Origin: Microtetraspora sp. NBRC 16547 | GTDB lineage: Bacteria > Actinomycetota > Actinomycetes > Streptosporangiales > Streptosporangiaceae | NCBI RefSeq assembly: GCF_030268965.1 | Contig: NZ_BSSE01000004.1 | Span: forward strand, 310,001 to 374,000 | Length of the DNA: 64,000 bases | Direction of reading: 5' to 3' | Part shown: positions 34,462 through 43,195 of the stretch, in pieces | Numbering within the stretch: position 1 is the stretch's first letter | Layout of the letters: the number at the start of each line of letters is the position of its first letter | The notes under the pieces: generated by a model | What the model was told of the DNA's origin: nothing | Database searches by the model: none | The model's input: only the letters and a program-made list of their open reading frames with translations | Program-made: the position numbers and the translations under genes

Positions 34462-34471
34462 GGTCCGCCGC

Positions 34472-35278
34472 GTGACCGGACACGTCTCACGTACGGCGCT
34501 GGCCATCGTGGCCATCGTCGTCGTTCTCGGTGCGGGCATCTTCTTCGGGGCGTACTACCTGCTTGAGCGCGCCAAGCCGTTCGCGCTCGGTGAACACTGC
34601 AAGATGACCACCGCCGACGGCACGCTCGACCTGGACATCGAGCAGTCCGAGATCGCGGCCACGATCGCCGCCGTCGCGGCGCGGCGCGGCCTGCCCGAGC
34701 GGGCCCTGCAGATCGCCTACGTGACCGCCATCCAGGAGTCCAAGCTCACGAACCTGCCCTACGGCGACCGCGACTCGGTGGGCGTCTTCCAGCAGCGGCC
34801 CTCGCAGGGCTGGGGCACCTCCAAGCAGCTTCAGGACCCTGTGTACGCGACCAGGAAGTTCTTCGTCGCGCTGGAGAAGGTCAAGGGCTACCACAAGATG
34901 CCGCTGCACGAGGCGGCCCAGGCCGTACAGCGCTCCGCGGACGGCTCGGCGTACGCGCAGCACGAGACGCAGGCCAGGATCCTGGCCGGCGCGTTCTCCG
35001 GGCGCGTCCCGAAGGCCGTGCGCTGCTGGTATCCGCCGCCGGATCAGCCGGTCGACTTCCGCCCCGAGGTCGCGCGCAAGCAGTTGCTCCGCGAGTTGGG
35101 CGACGACTCGTCGGCCAAGCAGGCCTGGCTGGTCGCCGGCTGGTACGTCACGCACGCCCAGCGGTATGGCCTGCGCGAGATCCGGTACGACGGGGTGTCG
35201 TGGACCGCCTCCGACGGGCACGACGGCTGGCTGGCCTCGGAGGCGGCATCCGGGGCGAAGATGGTCCGGGTTCTCTGA
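34472..35278 (+). CDS. membrane-anchored lysozyme/transglycosylase-like protein
   Basis: 268 residues. After a signal-anchor helix (LAIVAIVVVLGAGIFFGAYY) comes a domain with LQIAYVTAIQESKLTNLPYG and DSVGVFQQRPSQGWGT, the pattern of actinobacterial lysozyme-fold proteins (Glu in AIQES as candidate acid). The C-terminal part (VAGWYVTHAQRYGLREIRYDG) is conserved in this group. It probably acts on or binds peptidoglycan outside the membrane. GTG 34472 has GAGGT 7 nt upstream. Close relatives often carry the misleading name heavy-metal transporter. Confidence 0.78.
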   Translation: MTGHVSRTALAIVAIVVVLGAGIFFGAYYLLERAKPFALGEHCKMTTADGTLDLDIEQSEIAATIAAVAARRGLPERALQIAYVTAIQESKLTNLPYGDRDSVGVFQQRPSQGWGTSKQLQDPVYATRKFFVALEKVKGYHKMPLHEAAQAVQRSADGSAYAQHETQARILAGAFSGRVPKAVRCWYPPPDQPVDFRPEVARKQLLRELGDDSSAKQAWLVAGWYVTHAQRYGLREIRYDGVSWTASDGHDGWLASEAASGAKMVRVL

Positions 35279-35296
35279 GAGATAGGCTCGGGGACC

Positions 35297-36385
35297 ATGC
35301 GGTCGGACACGGACACGGACAAGGGCACGGACATGAGCCTGGACCTGAGCGCGGACGTGCGCGCGTTGACGGCGCGGCTGGTGGACATCGAGTCGGTCAG
35401 CGGCGACGAGAAGGCGATCGTCGACGCCATCGAGGAGGCGCTGCGCCCCCTCGGGCACCTGTCCGTCGACAGGGACGGCGAGGCCCTCGTCGCCCGTACG
35501 GCACTCGGCCGCGCGGAGCGCGTCGTGATCGCCGGGCACGTGGACACCGTCCCTGTGGCGGGCAACCTGCCCTCGCGGGTGGAGGGCGACCTCATCTACG
35601 GCTGCGGCACCTCCGACATGAAGTGCGCGGTCGCCGTCATGCTCAAGCTGTGCCTGCTGGAGGCGCCGAACCGCGACCTCACCTTCGTGTTCTACGACTG
35701 CGAGGAGATCGAGGCCGAGCGCAGCGGTCTGCTCAGGCTCACCCGTAATCACCCCGATTGGCTGGCCGGCGACTTCGCGGTGCTGATGGAGCCGACCCAC
35801 GGCCTGATCGAGGGCGGCTGCCAGGGCACGCTCCGGGCCGAGATCGTGACGCACGGCGTGCGCGCGCACAGCGCCAGGTCGTGGCAGGGGGCCAACGCCG
35901 TGCACGCCGCCGCGCCGATCCTCGACCTGCTCAACGCGTACGAGCCGAGGCGGCCGGTCGTGGAGGGGCTGGAATACCGCGAGGGCCTCAACGCGGTCGG
36001 GATCCGCGGCGGGGTGGCGGGCAACGTGATCCCGGACGAGTGCGTGGTGACGGTCAACTACCGGTTCGCCCCCGACCTCTCGGTCGATCAGGCGAAGGAC
36101 CACGTCCGCGACGTCTTCGCCGACTTCGAGGTGCGGTTCACCGACGCCGCCCCGGCCGCCCGTCCCGGGCTGACCCACCCGGTGGCCGCGCGCTTCGCCG
36201 AGGCCGTCGGCGGCGTCCCCAGGGCCAAGTACGGCTGGACCGACGTGGCCCGCTTCTCCGAACTCGGCATCCCCGCCGTCAACTACGGTCCCGGCGACCC
36301 GAACGTGGCGCATCGGCGCGACGAGCACGCCGAGCTCTCCAAGATCGTTGAGTGCGAGCGCCGGATGACCGCCTGGCTGTCCTGA
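35297..36385 (+). CDS. dapE: succinyl-diaminopimelate desuccinylase
   Basis: M20 family metallohydrolase, 362 residues, releasing succinate from N-succinyl-L,L-diaminopimelate. Zinc-binding motifs are AGHVDTVP (His, Asp), YGCGTSDMKCAVAVML, and FYDCEEIEAERSGLL with the general-base Glu; a late VNYGPGDPNVAHRRDEH supplies another His. The TAGGCT -10 at 35283-35288 lies 8 nt before ATG 35297, supporting this start; ATG 35333 is the alternative and would drop a TDTDKGTD repeat. It completes the pathway begun with dapC three genes upstream. Confidence 0.94.
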   Translation: MRSDTDTDKGTDMSLDLSADVRALTARLVDIESVSGDEKAIVDAIEEALRPLGHLSVDRDGEALVARTALGRAERVVIAGHVDTVPVAGNLPSRVEGDLIYGCGTSDMKCAVAVMLKLCLLEAPNRDLTFVFYDCEEIEAERSGLLRLTRNHPDWLAGDFAVLMEPTHGLIEGGCQGTLRAEIVTHGVRAHSARSWQGANAVHAAAPILDLLNAYEPRRPVVEGLEYREGLNAVGIRGGVAGNVIPDECVVTVNYRFAPDLSVDQAKDHVRDVFADFEVRFTDAAPAARPGLTHPVAARFAEAVGGVPRAKYGWTDVARFSELGIPAVNYGPGDPNVAHRRDEHAELSKIVECERRMTAWLS

Positions 36386-36484
36386 TCCACCTGCCTGATG
36401 CGCCTGGTCGGTGCGCCCGCGACTGACGGGCTCGGTGTGATCCGCGCGACGTGATCCGCGTGGGCTGATCTGCGCCTAAATGAA

Positions 36485-36530
36485 GAAAGTGGCTTTCCTC
36501 GCCGGCCATTTGGCGGGGAAAGCCACTTTC
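36485..36530. terminator. strong hairpin terminator after dapE
   Basis: GAAAGTGGCTTTCC pairs perfectly with GGAAAGCCACTTTC, extended inward by CGCC with GGCG across single bulges. It lies in the 243-bp gap between dapE and the LOG gene, which otherwise shows only a -10 element at 36616. Confidence 0.88.
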
Positions 36531-36628
36531 ATCCCGAGCAGCACCCTCGGCTGTTAGACGTGGGCCGGTTGAATCCCGGTTCCGCGATTTTTCAAGATTG
36601 TTTTGACGCGTCCACTAGCGTGATCGGC

Positions 36629-37423
36629 ATGACTACCATCCGCAGGGAACGCCGCCAGGGCCCCTCCGTCCGCCGGGGCAGCATGGTTCCCGACTCCACT
36701 TATGACCAGCGCCTTCTCGACCGCAGGGGGCCCACGGACTGGCTCCACATGGACCCCTGGAGGGTGCTGCGCATCCAGTCGGAGTTCGTTGAGGGTTTCG
36801 GCGCCCTCGCCGAACTCCCTCCGGCCGTGACCGTCTTCGGGTCCGCGCGTACCGGCCGTGACTCCAAGGAATATGAGTTGGGCGCGCGGCTCGGCCGCGC
36901 TCTCGCCGAGGCCGGTTTCGCCGTGATCACCGGAGGCGGCCCCGGCGTGATGGAGGCGGCCAACAAGGGCGCGCTGGAGAGCGGCGGAGTGTCGGTCGGG
37001 CTCGGCATCGAGCTCCCGCACGAACAGCACATGAACGAGTACGTCGATCTCGGTGTCGAGTTCCGGTACTTCTTCGTGCGCAAGACGATGTTCGTCAAGT
37101 ACTCCTCCGGGTTCGTGACCCTGCCCGGCGGGTTCGGCACGCTCGACGAGCTCTTCGAGGCGCTCACCCTGGTTCAGACCCGCAAGGTCACCTCGTTCCC
37201 CGTGGTCCTGATGGGCACGGAGTTCTGGACGCCGCTGATCGACTGGATCCGCTCCACGCTCGTCACGTCCGGCAAGGTCTCCCCGGCCGACGTGGACCTG
37301 ATCCGGCTCACCGACGACCCGGACGAGGCGGTCGAGATCATCGTGGCGGCCGACCGGAAGCAGGAGGGAACGGCCCGCAGGGAGGAGGCCGCCCGCCGCC
37401 ACACGATCGGTGACGCCCAATAG
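36629..37423 (+). CDS. LOG family protein (TIGR00730), copy 1
   Basis: 264 residues of the lysine-decarboxylase-like Rossmann family, which includes cytokinin-activating phosphoribohydrolases (LOG) and related nucleotide hydrolases. Motifs are TGGGPGVMEAANKGAL and the diagnostic PGGFGTLDELFE. It has an N-terminal extension of about 60 basic residues compared with minimal LOG proteins. TAGCGT (36616-36621) is 7 nt before ATG 36629 with no Shine-Dalgarno, suggesting leaderless initiation. A second LOG gene follows. Confidence 0.92.
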   Translation: MTTIRRERRQGPSVRRGSMVPDSTYDQRLLDRRGPTDWLHMDPWRVLRIQSEFVEGFGALAELPPAVTVFGSARTGRDSKEYELGARLGRALAEAGFAVITGGGPGVMEAANKGALESGGVSVGLGIELPHEQHMNEYVDLGVEFRYFFVRKTMFVKYSSGFVTLPGGFGTLDELFEALTLVQTRKVTSFPVVLMGTEFWTPLIDWIRSTLVTSGKVSPADVDLIRLTDDPDEAVEIIVAADRKQEGTARREEAARRHTIGDAQ

Positions 37424-37444
37424 CCGAGCTTCTAAGGTGGAGCG

Positions 37445-38032
37445 ATGTTCATCTGCGTGTTCTGTTCCTCCAGCCAGAAGATCGACCCCAAATATGTGGA
37501 TCTCGCGACGGAGGTGGGCGCCGAGATCGCCAGGCGCGGCCACGGGCTGGTCAGCGGGGGAGCGATCGTCTCCTGCATGGGCGCCGTCGCACGCGCGACG
37601 CGGCGGGGCGGCGGCCGCACCATCGGCGTGATCCCCGAGGTGCTGGTGGACATCGAGATCGCCGACACGGACTCGGACGAGCTGATCGTCACCACGGACA
37701 TGCGGCAGCGCAAGGGCCTCATGGACGCCAGGTCCGACGCCTTCCTGGTCCTCCCGGGCGGCATCGGAACGCTGGAGGAGCTCTTCGAGATCTGGACCTC
37801 CCGCGTGCTCGGCATGCACGAGAAGCCGCTCGTCGTCCTCGACCCCTGGGGGCTCTACACCCCGCTGCGCGAGCTGGTGGACGGCATGTACGACCAGGGC
37901 TTCACCCGGCCGGGGGTCTTCGACGCCATCTCCTGGGCGACCGACGTCCACGAGGCGTTCGACCTCCTGGAGAAGCCCGGCCTCGAACTCCGCCCCACGC
38001 CGGAGGAGCTAGGCGAGGCCACGCCGAGTTAG
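37445..38032 (+). CDS. LOG family protein (TIGR00730), copy 2
   Basis: 195 residues, the minimal LOG length. It begins FICVFCSSSQKIDPKYVDLA and has LVSGGAIVSCMGAVARA in place of the usual GGGxxGxMG, then the diagnostic PGGIGTLEELFEIW. The altered first motif differs from copy 1. TAAGGT (37433-37438) is 6 nt before the ATG. The 3' end overlaps the convergent DHPS-like gene by 24 bp. Confidence 0.92.
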   Translation: MFICVFCSSSQKIDPKYVDLATEVGAEIARRGHGLVSGGAIVSCMGAVARATRRGGGRTIGVIPEVLVDIEIADTDSDELIVTTDMRQRKGLMDARSDAFLVLPGGIGTLEELFEIWTSRVLGMHEKPLVVLDPWGLYTPLRELVDGMYDQGFTRPGVFDAISWATDVHEAFDLLEKPGLELRPTPEELGEATPS

Positions 38033-38293
38033 GGCCGGAGGCCGCCGCCCGGCCAGAGACTCGGTCATCTCGACCGCGAGCCGTACGTCCCGGGCCGTCT
38101 CCGGGGTCGCGCGGAACACCCGCGCTCCCGCCCAGGCGAAGACGGCGGCGGCCGCGACCGCCTCGGTGGGATCATCCGGCAGGGTCACCACGACCGTACG
38201 GCCGGCCCGCACGAGGTCGGAAACCTCCGTCATGGAGTCGGCCGGCGCCCATTCCAGGTCGATCGGGTCATCGGGACCGAGTACCAGCGTCAT
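38009..38293 (-). CDS. small protein resembling the C-terminus of dihydropteroate synthase
   Basis: 94 residues. The second half (EAVAAAAVFAWAGARVFRAT, then ESLAGRRPPALTRRGLA) resembles the C-terminal helix and tail of FolP. The N-terminal half (MTLVLGPDDPIDLEW, then VSDLVRAGRTVVVTLPDD) is unlike FolP substrate-binding loops. In mycobacteria a FolP paralog, folP2, sits at about this position. It cannot be a complete enzyme and may have been repurposed. It is divergent from the DivIVA-like gene. Confidence 0.68.
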   Translation of the reverse strand: MTLVLGPDDPIDLEWAPADSMTEVSDLVRAGRTVVVTLPDDPTEAVAAAAVFAWAGARVFRATPETARDVRLAVEMTESLAGRRPPALTRRGLA

Positions 38294-38328
38294 TCTTCGA
38301 TGCTCCCACGTTGTGGCACGATTCGTAT

Positions 38329-38850
38329 GTGCTGGTCGTTCTCGTCCTCGCCGCGGTCGCCGTCGTGGGGGTCACGGTGATGGTCTCTCAGGGCCATGGC
38401 GGCGCGCTGGCCGTGTTCACGCCGGATGTGCCGCCGCTCGTCCTCCCCGCCGGCGGACAGATGGAGGCGGCCGACCTGGCCGCGCTCCAGCTGCCGATCG
38501 GTCTCGTGGGCTACCAGACGGACGCCGTCGACGAGACGCTCCATCGGGTCGGGGTCGCACTCGGCGAGCGGGACCTCCACATCGCCGCCCTGGAGCAGCG
38601 CGTCGCCGAGCTGGTCACGGCCCGGCTGTACGGTCACCCGCAGGACGCCGCGGTCCCCGCCGTGCCCCCGGAGCCCGAACACTCCGCATACTCCGCGGCC
38701 CTTGTGGAGCCCGAGGGCCCCGCGAACGCGTCCGGCGACGCCGACCGGGCAGAGCCGGCCGAAGCCGCTGAACCGGCGGGAGACGCCGCGTCCCGCCCCG
38801 AGGTCGCGACGGCGGCCGCCACCGGGACCCGGGAGGAGGACGCATGGTGA
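38329..38850 (+). CDS. DivIVA-domain protein
   Basis: 173 residues. It has an N-terminal membrane helix (VLVVLVLAAVAVVGVTVMV), a DivIVA-like motif (LPIGLVGYQTDAVDETLHRV, then LGERDLHIAALEQRVAEL) that forms a short coiled coil, and an acidic Ala/Glu/Pro-rich tail. Proteins of this kind localise to poles or septa. The GTG at 38329 is preferred to TTG 38311. It overlaps the tag gene by 7 bp. Confidence 0.82.
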   Translation: MLVVLVLAAVAVVGVTVMVSQGHGGALAVFTPDVPPLVLPAGGQMEAADLAALQLPIGLVGYQTDAVDETLHRVGVALGERDLHIAALEQRVAELVTARLYGHPQDAAVPAVPPEPEHSAYSAALVEPEGPANASGDADRAEPAEAAEPAGDAASRPEVATAAATGTREEDAW

Positions 38851-39419
38851 TCAGGTGCGCGTGGGCCACCTCGGCGCCCGACTACATCGCCTACCACGAC
38901 GAGGAGTGGGGCCGGCCCGTCCGCGGCGACGACGGCGTCTTCGAGCGGGTCACGCTGGAGGCGTTCCAGTCCGGCCTGTCCTGGCTGACCATCCTGCGCA
39001 AGCGAGAGAACTTCCGGGCCGCCTTCGCCGGGTTCTCCATAGCGAAGGTCGCCGCGTTCGACGAGTCGGACGTGGAGCGGCTGATGGGCGACGCGGGCAT
39101 CGTCCGCAACCGCGCCAAGATCGAGGCGGCCCTCGCCAACGCGAGGGCCGCGCTGGACCTGCCCGGCGGCCTGTCCGACCTGGTGTGGAAATATGCCGAT
39201 CTGTCCGCGCCGGTGCCCCACACCAACACGGACATCCCGGCCCAGACCTCGGCGTCCAAGGCGCTGGCCAAGGAGCTGAAGAAGAACGGCTTCCGCTTCG
39301 TCGGGCCCACCACGGCCTACGCGCTCATGCAGGCCATCGGGCTGGTCAACGACCACCTGGCCGACTGCTGGGTGCGGGACGACGTCAGCGGCCGTCGAAC
39401 CGGGGCTGCTCCTTGTTGA
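38844..39419 (+). CDS. tag: DNA-3-methyladenine glycosylase I
   Basis: 191-residue base-excision-repair enzyme removing 3-methyladenine from alkylated DNA. The N-terminal CAWATSAPDYIAYHDEEWG and TLEAFQSGLSWLTILRKRE are characteristic, as is FVGPTTAYALMQAIGLVNDH near the C-terminus. It starts inside the DivIVA-like gene (7-bp overlap). Its last 35 bp overlap the convergent enoyl-CoA hydratase. Confidence 0.95.
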   Translation: MVIRCAWATSAPDYIAYHDEEWGRPVRGDDGVFERVTLEAFQSGLSWLTILRKRENFRAAFAGFSIAKVAAFDESDVERLMGDAGIVRNRAKIEAALANARAALDLPGGLSDLVWKYADLSAPVPHTNTDIPAQTSASKALAKELKKNGFRFVGPTTAYALMQAIGLVNDHLADCWVRDDVSGRRTGAAPC

Positions 39420-40188
39420 CGAACGCCTTGGTCGCGGCCGCGTGGTCGGCCGTGGCCGCGCACTCGTCCTGAAGCTCCGCCTCCAGGTCGAGCGCCTCCG
39501 ACAGCGAGTGCGAGGCGGCGTAGTCCAGCGCCCTCCTGGTCGCCGCGTACGCCCGCGTGGGCCCCTGCGCCAGCCGTACGGCCAGCTCGCGGGCCACCGT
39601 CAGCACCTCGTCGGCGGGGACGACCCGGGAGACCAGGCCGAGCTCCAGCGCGCGGCCCGCGTCCACGACGTCGCCGAGCAGGAGCAACTCGCGAGCCCGG
39701 GCCGGTCCCACCAGGCGCTGCAGCGTCCAGGACGCGCCCGAGTCCGGAGCCAGGCCGATCCCGCTGAACGCCATGGCGAACTTCGCCCTGTCCGACGCCA
39801 CCCGGAAGTCGCAGGCGAACGCCAGCGCGGCGCCCGCGCCCGCCGCCACCCCGTTGACCGCGGCGACGACCGGCTTGTCCATCGATGTGAGCGCCCGCAC
39901 GATCGGGTTGTAGTGCCGTCGGACCGTGTCGTCGAGGCCGCGGCCGCGCTCCAGGTTGTCCGCGTGCTCGCGCAGGTCCTGGCCGGCGCAGAAGCCGCGG
40001 CCCCGGCCCGTCAGCAGCACCGCGCGTACGGACGCGTCGTCCCTCGCGCGCTCCACGGCCGCCAGCAGCTTGGACTTCATCGAGCTGGTCAGCGAGTTCA
40101 TCGCGTCCGGACGGTTCAGGGTGATCGTGGCGACGGCGTCGCCGATCTCGTAGGAAACCTCGCTGGCGACGTCATTGGCGGTGGTCAT
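39385..40188 (-). CDS. enoyl-CoA hydratase/isomerase family protein
   Basis: 267 residues (269-270 if ATG 40197 is used). Crotonase-fold motifs: ITLNRPDAMNSLTSSM, GRGFCAGQDLREHAD, the oxyanion-hole region AVNGVAAGAGAALAFACD, and SGIGLAPDSGASWTLQRLVG. The Ala/Asp substitution pattern (APDSG) is that of the PaaG-like ring-opening/isomerising subgroup. The upstream PaaX-like regulator is decayed and overlaps the start, fitting an original phenylacetate-type pathway. Confidence 0.9.
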   Translation of the reverse strand: MTTANDVASEVSYEIGDAVATITLNRPDAMNSLTSSMKSKLLAAVERARDDASVRAVLLTGRGRGFCAGQDLREHADNLERGRGLDDTVRRHYNPIVRALTSMDKPVVAAVNGVAAGAGAALAFACDFRVASDRAKFAMAFSGIGLAPDSGASWTLQRLVGPARARELLLLGDVVDAGRALELGLVSRVVPADEVLTVARELAVRLAQGPTRAYAATRRALDYAASHSLSEALDLEAELQDECAATADHAAATKAFVNKEQPRFDGR

Positions 40189-40611
40189 GAGCTCCATCCA
40201 TGTTCAGGTCGACGAACGCGGCGGCGGCCGGAAGCAGCCGGGCGGCCTCCCGCTCAAAGTAAAGGCGGGCCTTCTCTCCCGGCCAGTCCGGGGGTAACAG
40301 TTCGGCGGGCAGCCCGGGATCGCGGAACAGGAAATTGAGATTCCAGGCACGGGCCACCAGCTCGCGCGGGTCGCCGGCGAGGGCGGCGTGCCGTGCGGCA
40401 GCCGTACGGGATCGAGCCAGCCCTGGCGGACCATCCGGGAGATCGCGGTGCGAACGGCCGGAGCGGCGATGCCGAGTGGCGCGAGCAGCCGGACGAGGGC
40501 GGCCACGGACGCGCGTGAGCCGCGGGTACGGAGGTGGTCTCCGTAAAGATCGAAAAGCGCGGCCCGGGCGTTCACCCCACCCAGTGTGCTGTCAGGATCC
40601 GCGGCCGACAA
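40172..40611 (-). pseudogene. decayed PaaX family regulator
   Basis: The N-terminal winged helix is intact (ARAALFDLYGDHLRTRG, then VAALVRLLAPLGIAAPAVRT and ISRMVRQGWLDPVRLPHG). The frame then breaks. In another frame the C-terminal pieces DPRELVARAWNL and RDPGLPAELLPPDWPGEKA follow immediately, ending at 40172. PaaX proteins are about 230-290 residues; about 100 residues from the middle are missing in at least two deletions plus a frameshift. The start would be GTG 40575 or TTG 40611. The neighbouring crotonase has thus lost its repressor. Confidence 0.78.
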
Positions 40612-40754
40612 TGCATATCCGACGTCCTTTGATCGACTGGACGGGGCATGGTCGTTACCTTTTTAAGCTCAGAGGCGGGATAATAGGCCATCACACAAGA
40701 CGTGAATATGTCGGCCACCCCCGGGGAGCCGGCGATGTGGGAAGGGATACACGC

Positions 40755-40922
40755 ATGGCGGCGATGAAGCCGCGGACTGGCGACGGTCCGCTGGAAGTCA
40801 CCAAGGAAGGCCGGGGCATTGTCATGCGGGTCCCCCTGGAGGGTGGCGGCCGGCTCGTCGTCGAGCTCTCGGCGGACGAGGCCGGCGCCCTTGGAGACGC
40901 ACTGAAGAAGGTGGTCGGCTGA
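40755..40922 (+). CDS. DUF3117 domain small protein
   Basis: 55-residue protein highly conserved in Actinobacteria (DUF3117): MAAMKPRTGDGPLEVTKEG, IVMRVPLEGGGRLVVELSAD and EAGALGDALKKV. ATG 40755 has GAAGGG 7 nt upstream. The function is unknown. AT-richer upstream DNA (about 40650-40710, with TTTTTAAG and GATAATAGG) probably carries its promoter. Confidence 0.92.
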   Translation: MAAMKPRTGDGPLEVTKEGRGIVMRVPLEGGGRLVVELSADEAGALGDALKKVVG

Positions 40923-41001
40923 CTCCCAGCCGACCTGTTCGATTTTCGGCCCTGGCGGCGGGGATGTTCCCGGTGCCGGGGCCGCCTTGTTGGAGGTGCC
41001 T

Positions 41002-42420
41002 GTGCCGATAGAGACCACGCCGGCCTTCGTCGCCGAGCCCGCCGCCGACGCCCGGTTCGTCGCCGTGCCGTTCGGACACGATCTCGCTCCTCCGACGGAG
41101 CTACCTCTGCCGGTGGAAGCGCTGCTGTCCCATTACGAGGCCAAGGGGGATCCGGGAGAGGTCGTCGAGGTCCCGGTCGCGCTCGGGTCGGGCATCCGCC
41201 GCGTCCTCCTGTACGGCATCGGCCGCGGTTCGGCCGCCGACCTGCGCAAGGCGGGTGCCTCCGTGGCCAGGAAGGTCAAGGGCGGCGCGACCGTCTACAT
41301 CCGGGTGCCGGACTCCACGGACCCCTCGGACACCGCCGACGCCGCCGCGCTGGCCGAGGGCGCGCTGCTCGCGTCCTACACGTTCAGGATCGGTACGCGC
41401 CGTACGCCTCCGGAGATCGTCTTCGTGGGCGGAGACGAGAAGGCGCTGCGGCGGGGCGAGACGATCGCCCGCGCGACGGCGCTGGCCCGCGACCTGATCA
41501 ACACTCCGGCGTCGATCAAGTCCCCGGCCTGGCTCGCGGAGCAGGCGCGGTCGGTCGCCGCCGACGCGGGTCTGGGCTTCCGTGAGGACGCCGCGCTCGT
41601 CGGCTTCGGCGGCATCCGCGCGGTCGGGCAGGGATCGGCCACCCCGCCCAGGCTCGTGGAGCTCACCTACGCCCCCGAGGGGGCGACCCGGCACGTCGTC
41701 CTCGTCGGCAAGGGCATCACGTTCGACACCGGCGGCCTGTCGCTCAAGCCCGAAGAGGGCATGAAGACGATGAAGACCGACATGGCGGGCGGCGCGACCG
41801 TCATCGCCGTGATGGGGGCGCTCGCGACGGCCGGAGTGCCGGTGCGGGTCACCGGGCTCGTGGCGTGCGCCGAGAACGCGTTCTCCGGGTCCGCGCAGCG
41901 GCCAGGCGACGTCATCACCCAGTACGGCGGGCGCACCGTCGAGGTCCTGAACACCGACGCCGAGGGCCGGCTCGTGCTGGCGGACGCGCTCGCCTACGCC
42001 GACGCCGAGCTCGAGCCCGACATCGTGATCGACATCGCCACCCTCACCGGAGCGGCCAAGGTCGCGCTCGGGCTGCGGCTGGGCGCGCTCTATGCGACGG
42101 ACGAGCCGCTGGCGGACGCGCTACTGGCCTCGGGGGAGGCCAGCGGCGACCGGCTGTGGCGGATGCCGCTGATCGACGACTATCGCGCCGACCTCGACTC
42201 CGACATCGCCGACCTGGCCAACGTCGACAGGAAGATGTCCGGTTCGGCGGGGTCGGTGGCCGCCGCGCTCTTCCTCAGGGAGTTCACCGGCGGCCGGCCG
42301 TGGGCGCACCTGGACGTCGCCGGGCCCGCGCGGGCGACCGCCGACGACGGCGAGGTCACCAAGGGCGGCACCGGATTCGGCGTCCGGCTGCTGCTGCACT
42401 ACCTCACGTCACTGGGTTAG
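41002..42420 (+). CDS. pepA: leucyl aminopeptidase (M17)
   Basis: 472-residue dizinc cytosolic aminopeptidase. Metal-binding motifs are VGKGITFDTGGLSLKP, MKTDMAGGATVIAVMGA and the family signature NTDAEGRLVLADALAY. The N-terminal macro-like domain precedes. GTG 41002 is chosen for GGAGG 5 nt upstream; TTG 40987 is in frame. Its end overlaps the convergent O-methyltransferase by 12 bp. Confidence 0.95.
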   Translation: MPIETTPAFVAEPAADARFVAVPFGHDLAPPTELPLPVEALLSHYEAKGDPGEVVEVPVALGSGIRRVLLYGIGRGSAADLRKAGASVARKVKGGATVYIRVPDSTDPSDTADAAALAEGALLASYTFRIGTRRTPPEIVFVGGDEKALRRGETIARATALARDLINTPASIKSPAWLAEQARSVAADAGLGFREDAALVGFGGIRAVGQGSATPPRLVELTYAPEGATRHVVLVGKGITFDTGGLSLKPEEGMKTMKTDMAGGATVIAVMGALATAGVPVRVTGLVACAENAFSGSAQRPGDVITQYGGRTVEVLNTDAEGRLVLADALAYADAELEPDIVIDIATLTGAAKVALGLRLGALYATDEPLADALLASGEASGDRLWRMPLIDDYRADLDSDIADLANVDRKMSGSAGSVAAALFLREFTGGRPWAHLDVAGPARATADDGEVTKGGTGFGVRLLLHYLTSLG

Positions 42421-43044
42421 CTTTACCGCGGCGAGCAGGCCGTCACCGAGGGGCAGCATCAGCGGGCGGAGCCGGTCGTCGGAGCGCACCAGCTTGCCCA
42501 GCTCCCGTACGGCGACGGTGTCCGGGTCGCGCTGGGTGGGGTCGGCCACGCGGTCGTGCCAGAGGGCGTTGTCGAACGCGACGATCCCGCCCGGGCGCAG
42601 CAGCCGCACGGACTCGGCCAGGTAGTCGCCGTACTCCTGCTTGGCGGCGTCGCAGAAGACGAGGTCGTATCCCCCGTCGGCCAGGCGGGGGAGCACGTCG
42701 AGGGCGCGGCCGCCGATCAGCCGGATCCTGCTGCCGGAGAAACCGGCTTCCGCGAACGTCTGACGGGCCAGCCGCTGGTGCTCCGGCTCGGAGTCGACGC
42801 TGGTCAGCGTGCCGTCCTGGCGCATGCCGCGCAGGAGCCACAGCCCGGAGACGCCGCAGCCCGTGCCGACCTCGACCACCGAGCGAGCGTTGATCGCGGT
42901 GGCGAGGAAGCAGAGCGCCGCCCCGCCTCCGGGCAGGATCGGGGGCGCTCCCACCTCGATGCCGCGCCGGCGCGCGGATTGCAGGATCTCGTCCTCGGGG
43001 ACGAACTCCTCCGCGTAGGCCAGGCTGGCCGGGGTCGTCGCCAT
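42409..43044 (-). CDS. O-methyltransferase family 3
   Basis: 211-residue SAM-dependent enzyme of the catechol/caffeoyl-CoA type. Motif I is [19 protein letters not shown], with [25 protein letters not shown] and [21 protein letters not shown] 43044 has AGGAG upstream; the longer frame to 43287 is not needed. The same gene sits divergent from sigE in mycobacteria (Rv1220c, from memory). The substrate is unknown. Confidence 0.93.
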   Translation of the reverse strand: MATTPASLAYAEEFVPEDEILQSARRRGIEVGAPPILPGGGAALCFLATAINARSVVEVGTGCGVSGLWLLRGMRQDGTLTSVDSEPEHQRLARQTFAEAGFSGSRIRLIGGRALDVLPRLADGGYDLVFCDAAKQEYGDYLAESVRLLRPGGIVAFDNALWHDRVADPTQRDPDTVAVRELGKLVRSDDRLRPLMLPLGDGLLAAVKLTQ

Positions 43045-43099
43045 CGGCCTCTCCTTCCCTCCTGCATTCTGTCGCAGCCTAAGGGAGTCGGGGTCGAAC

Positions 43100-43126
43100 G
43101 GGAACTCACGCCACAACGGGGACGTT
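43100..43126 (+). promoter_or_regulatory. ECF sigma (SigE-type) promoter
   Basis: GGGAACT, 16 nt, CGTT matches the GGGAAC-N16/17-CGTT pattern of SigE/SigH-type promoters. It lies 70 nt before the sigE ATG, implying autoregulation. Confidence 0.75.
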
Positions 43127-43195
43127 GCACGCTTTGAACGGTCTTTGTACAGACCGCTCGATCGCGGTGCGCAGGAAGGGGCGAAACCAGGCACT

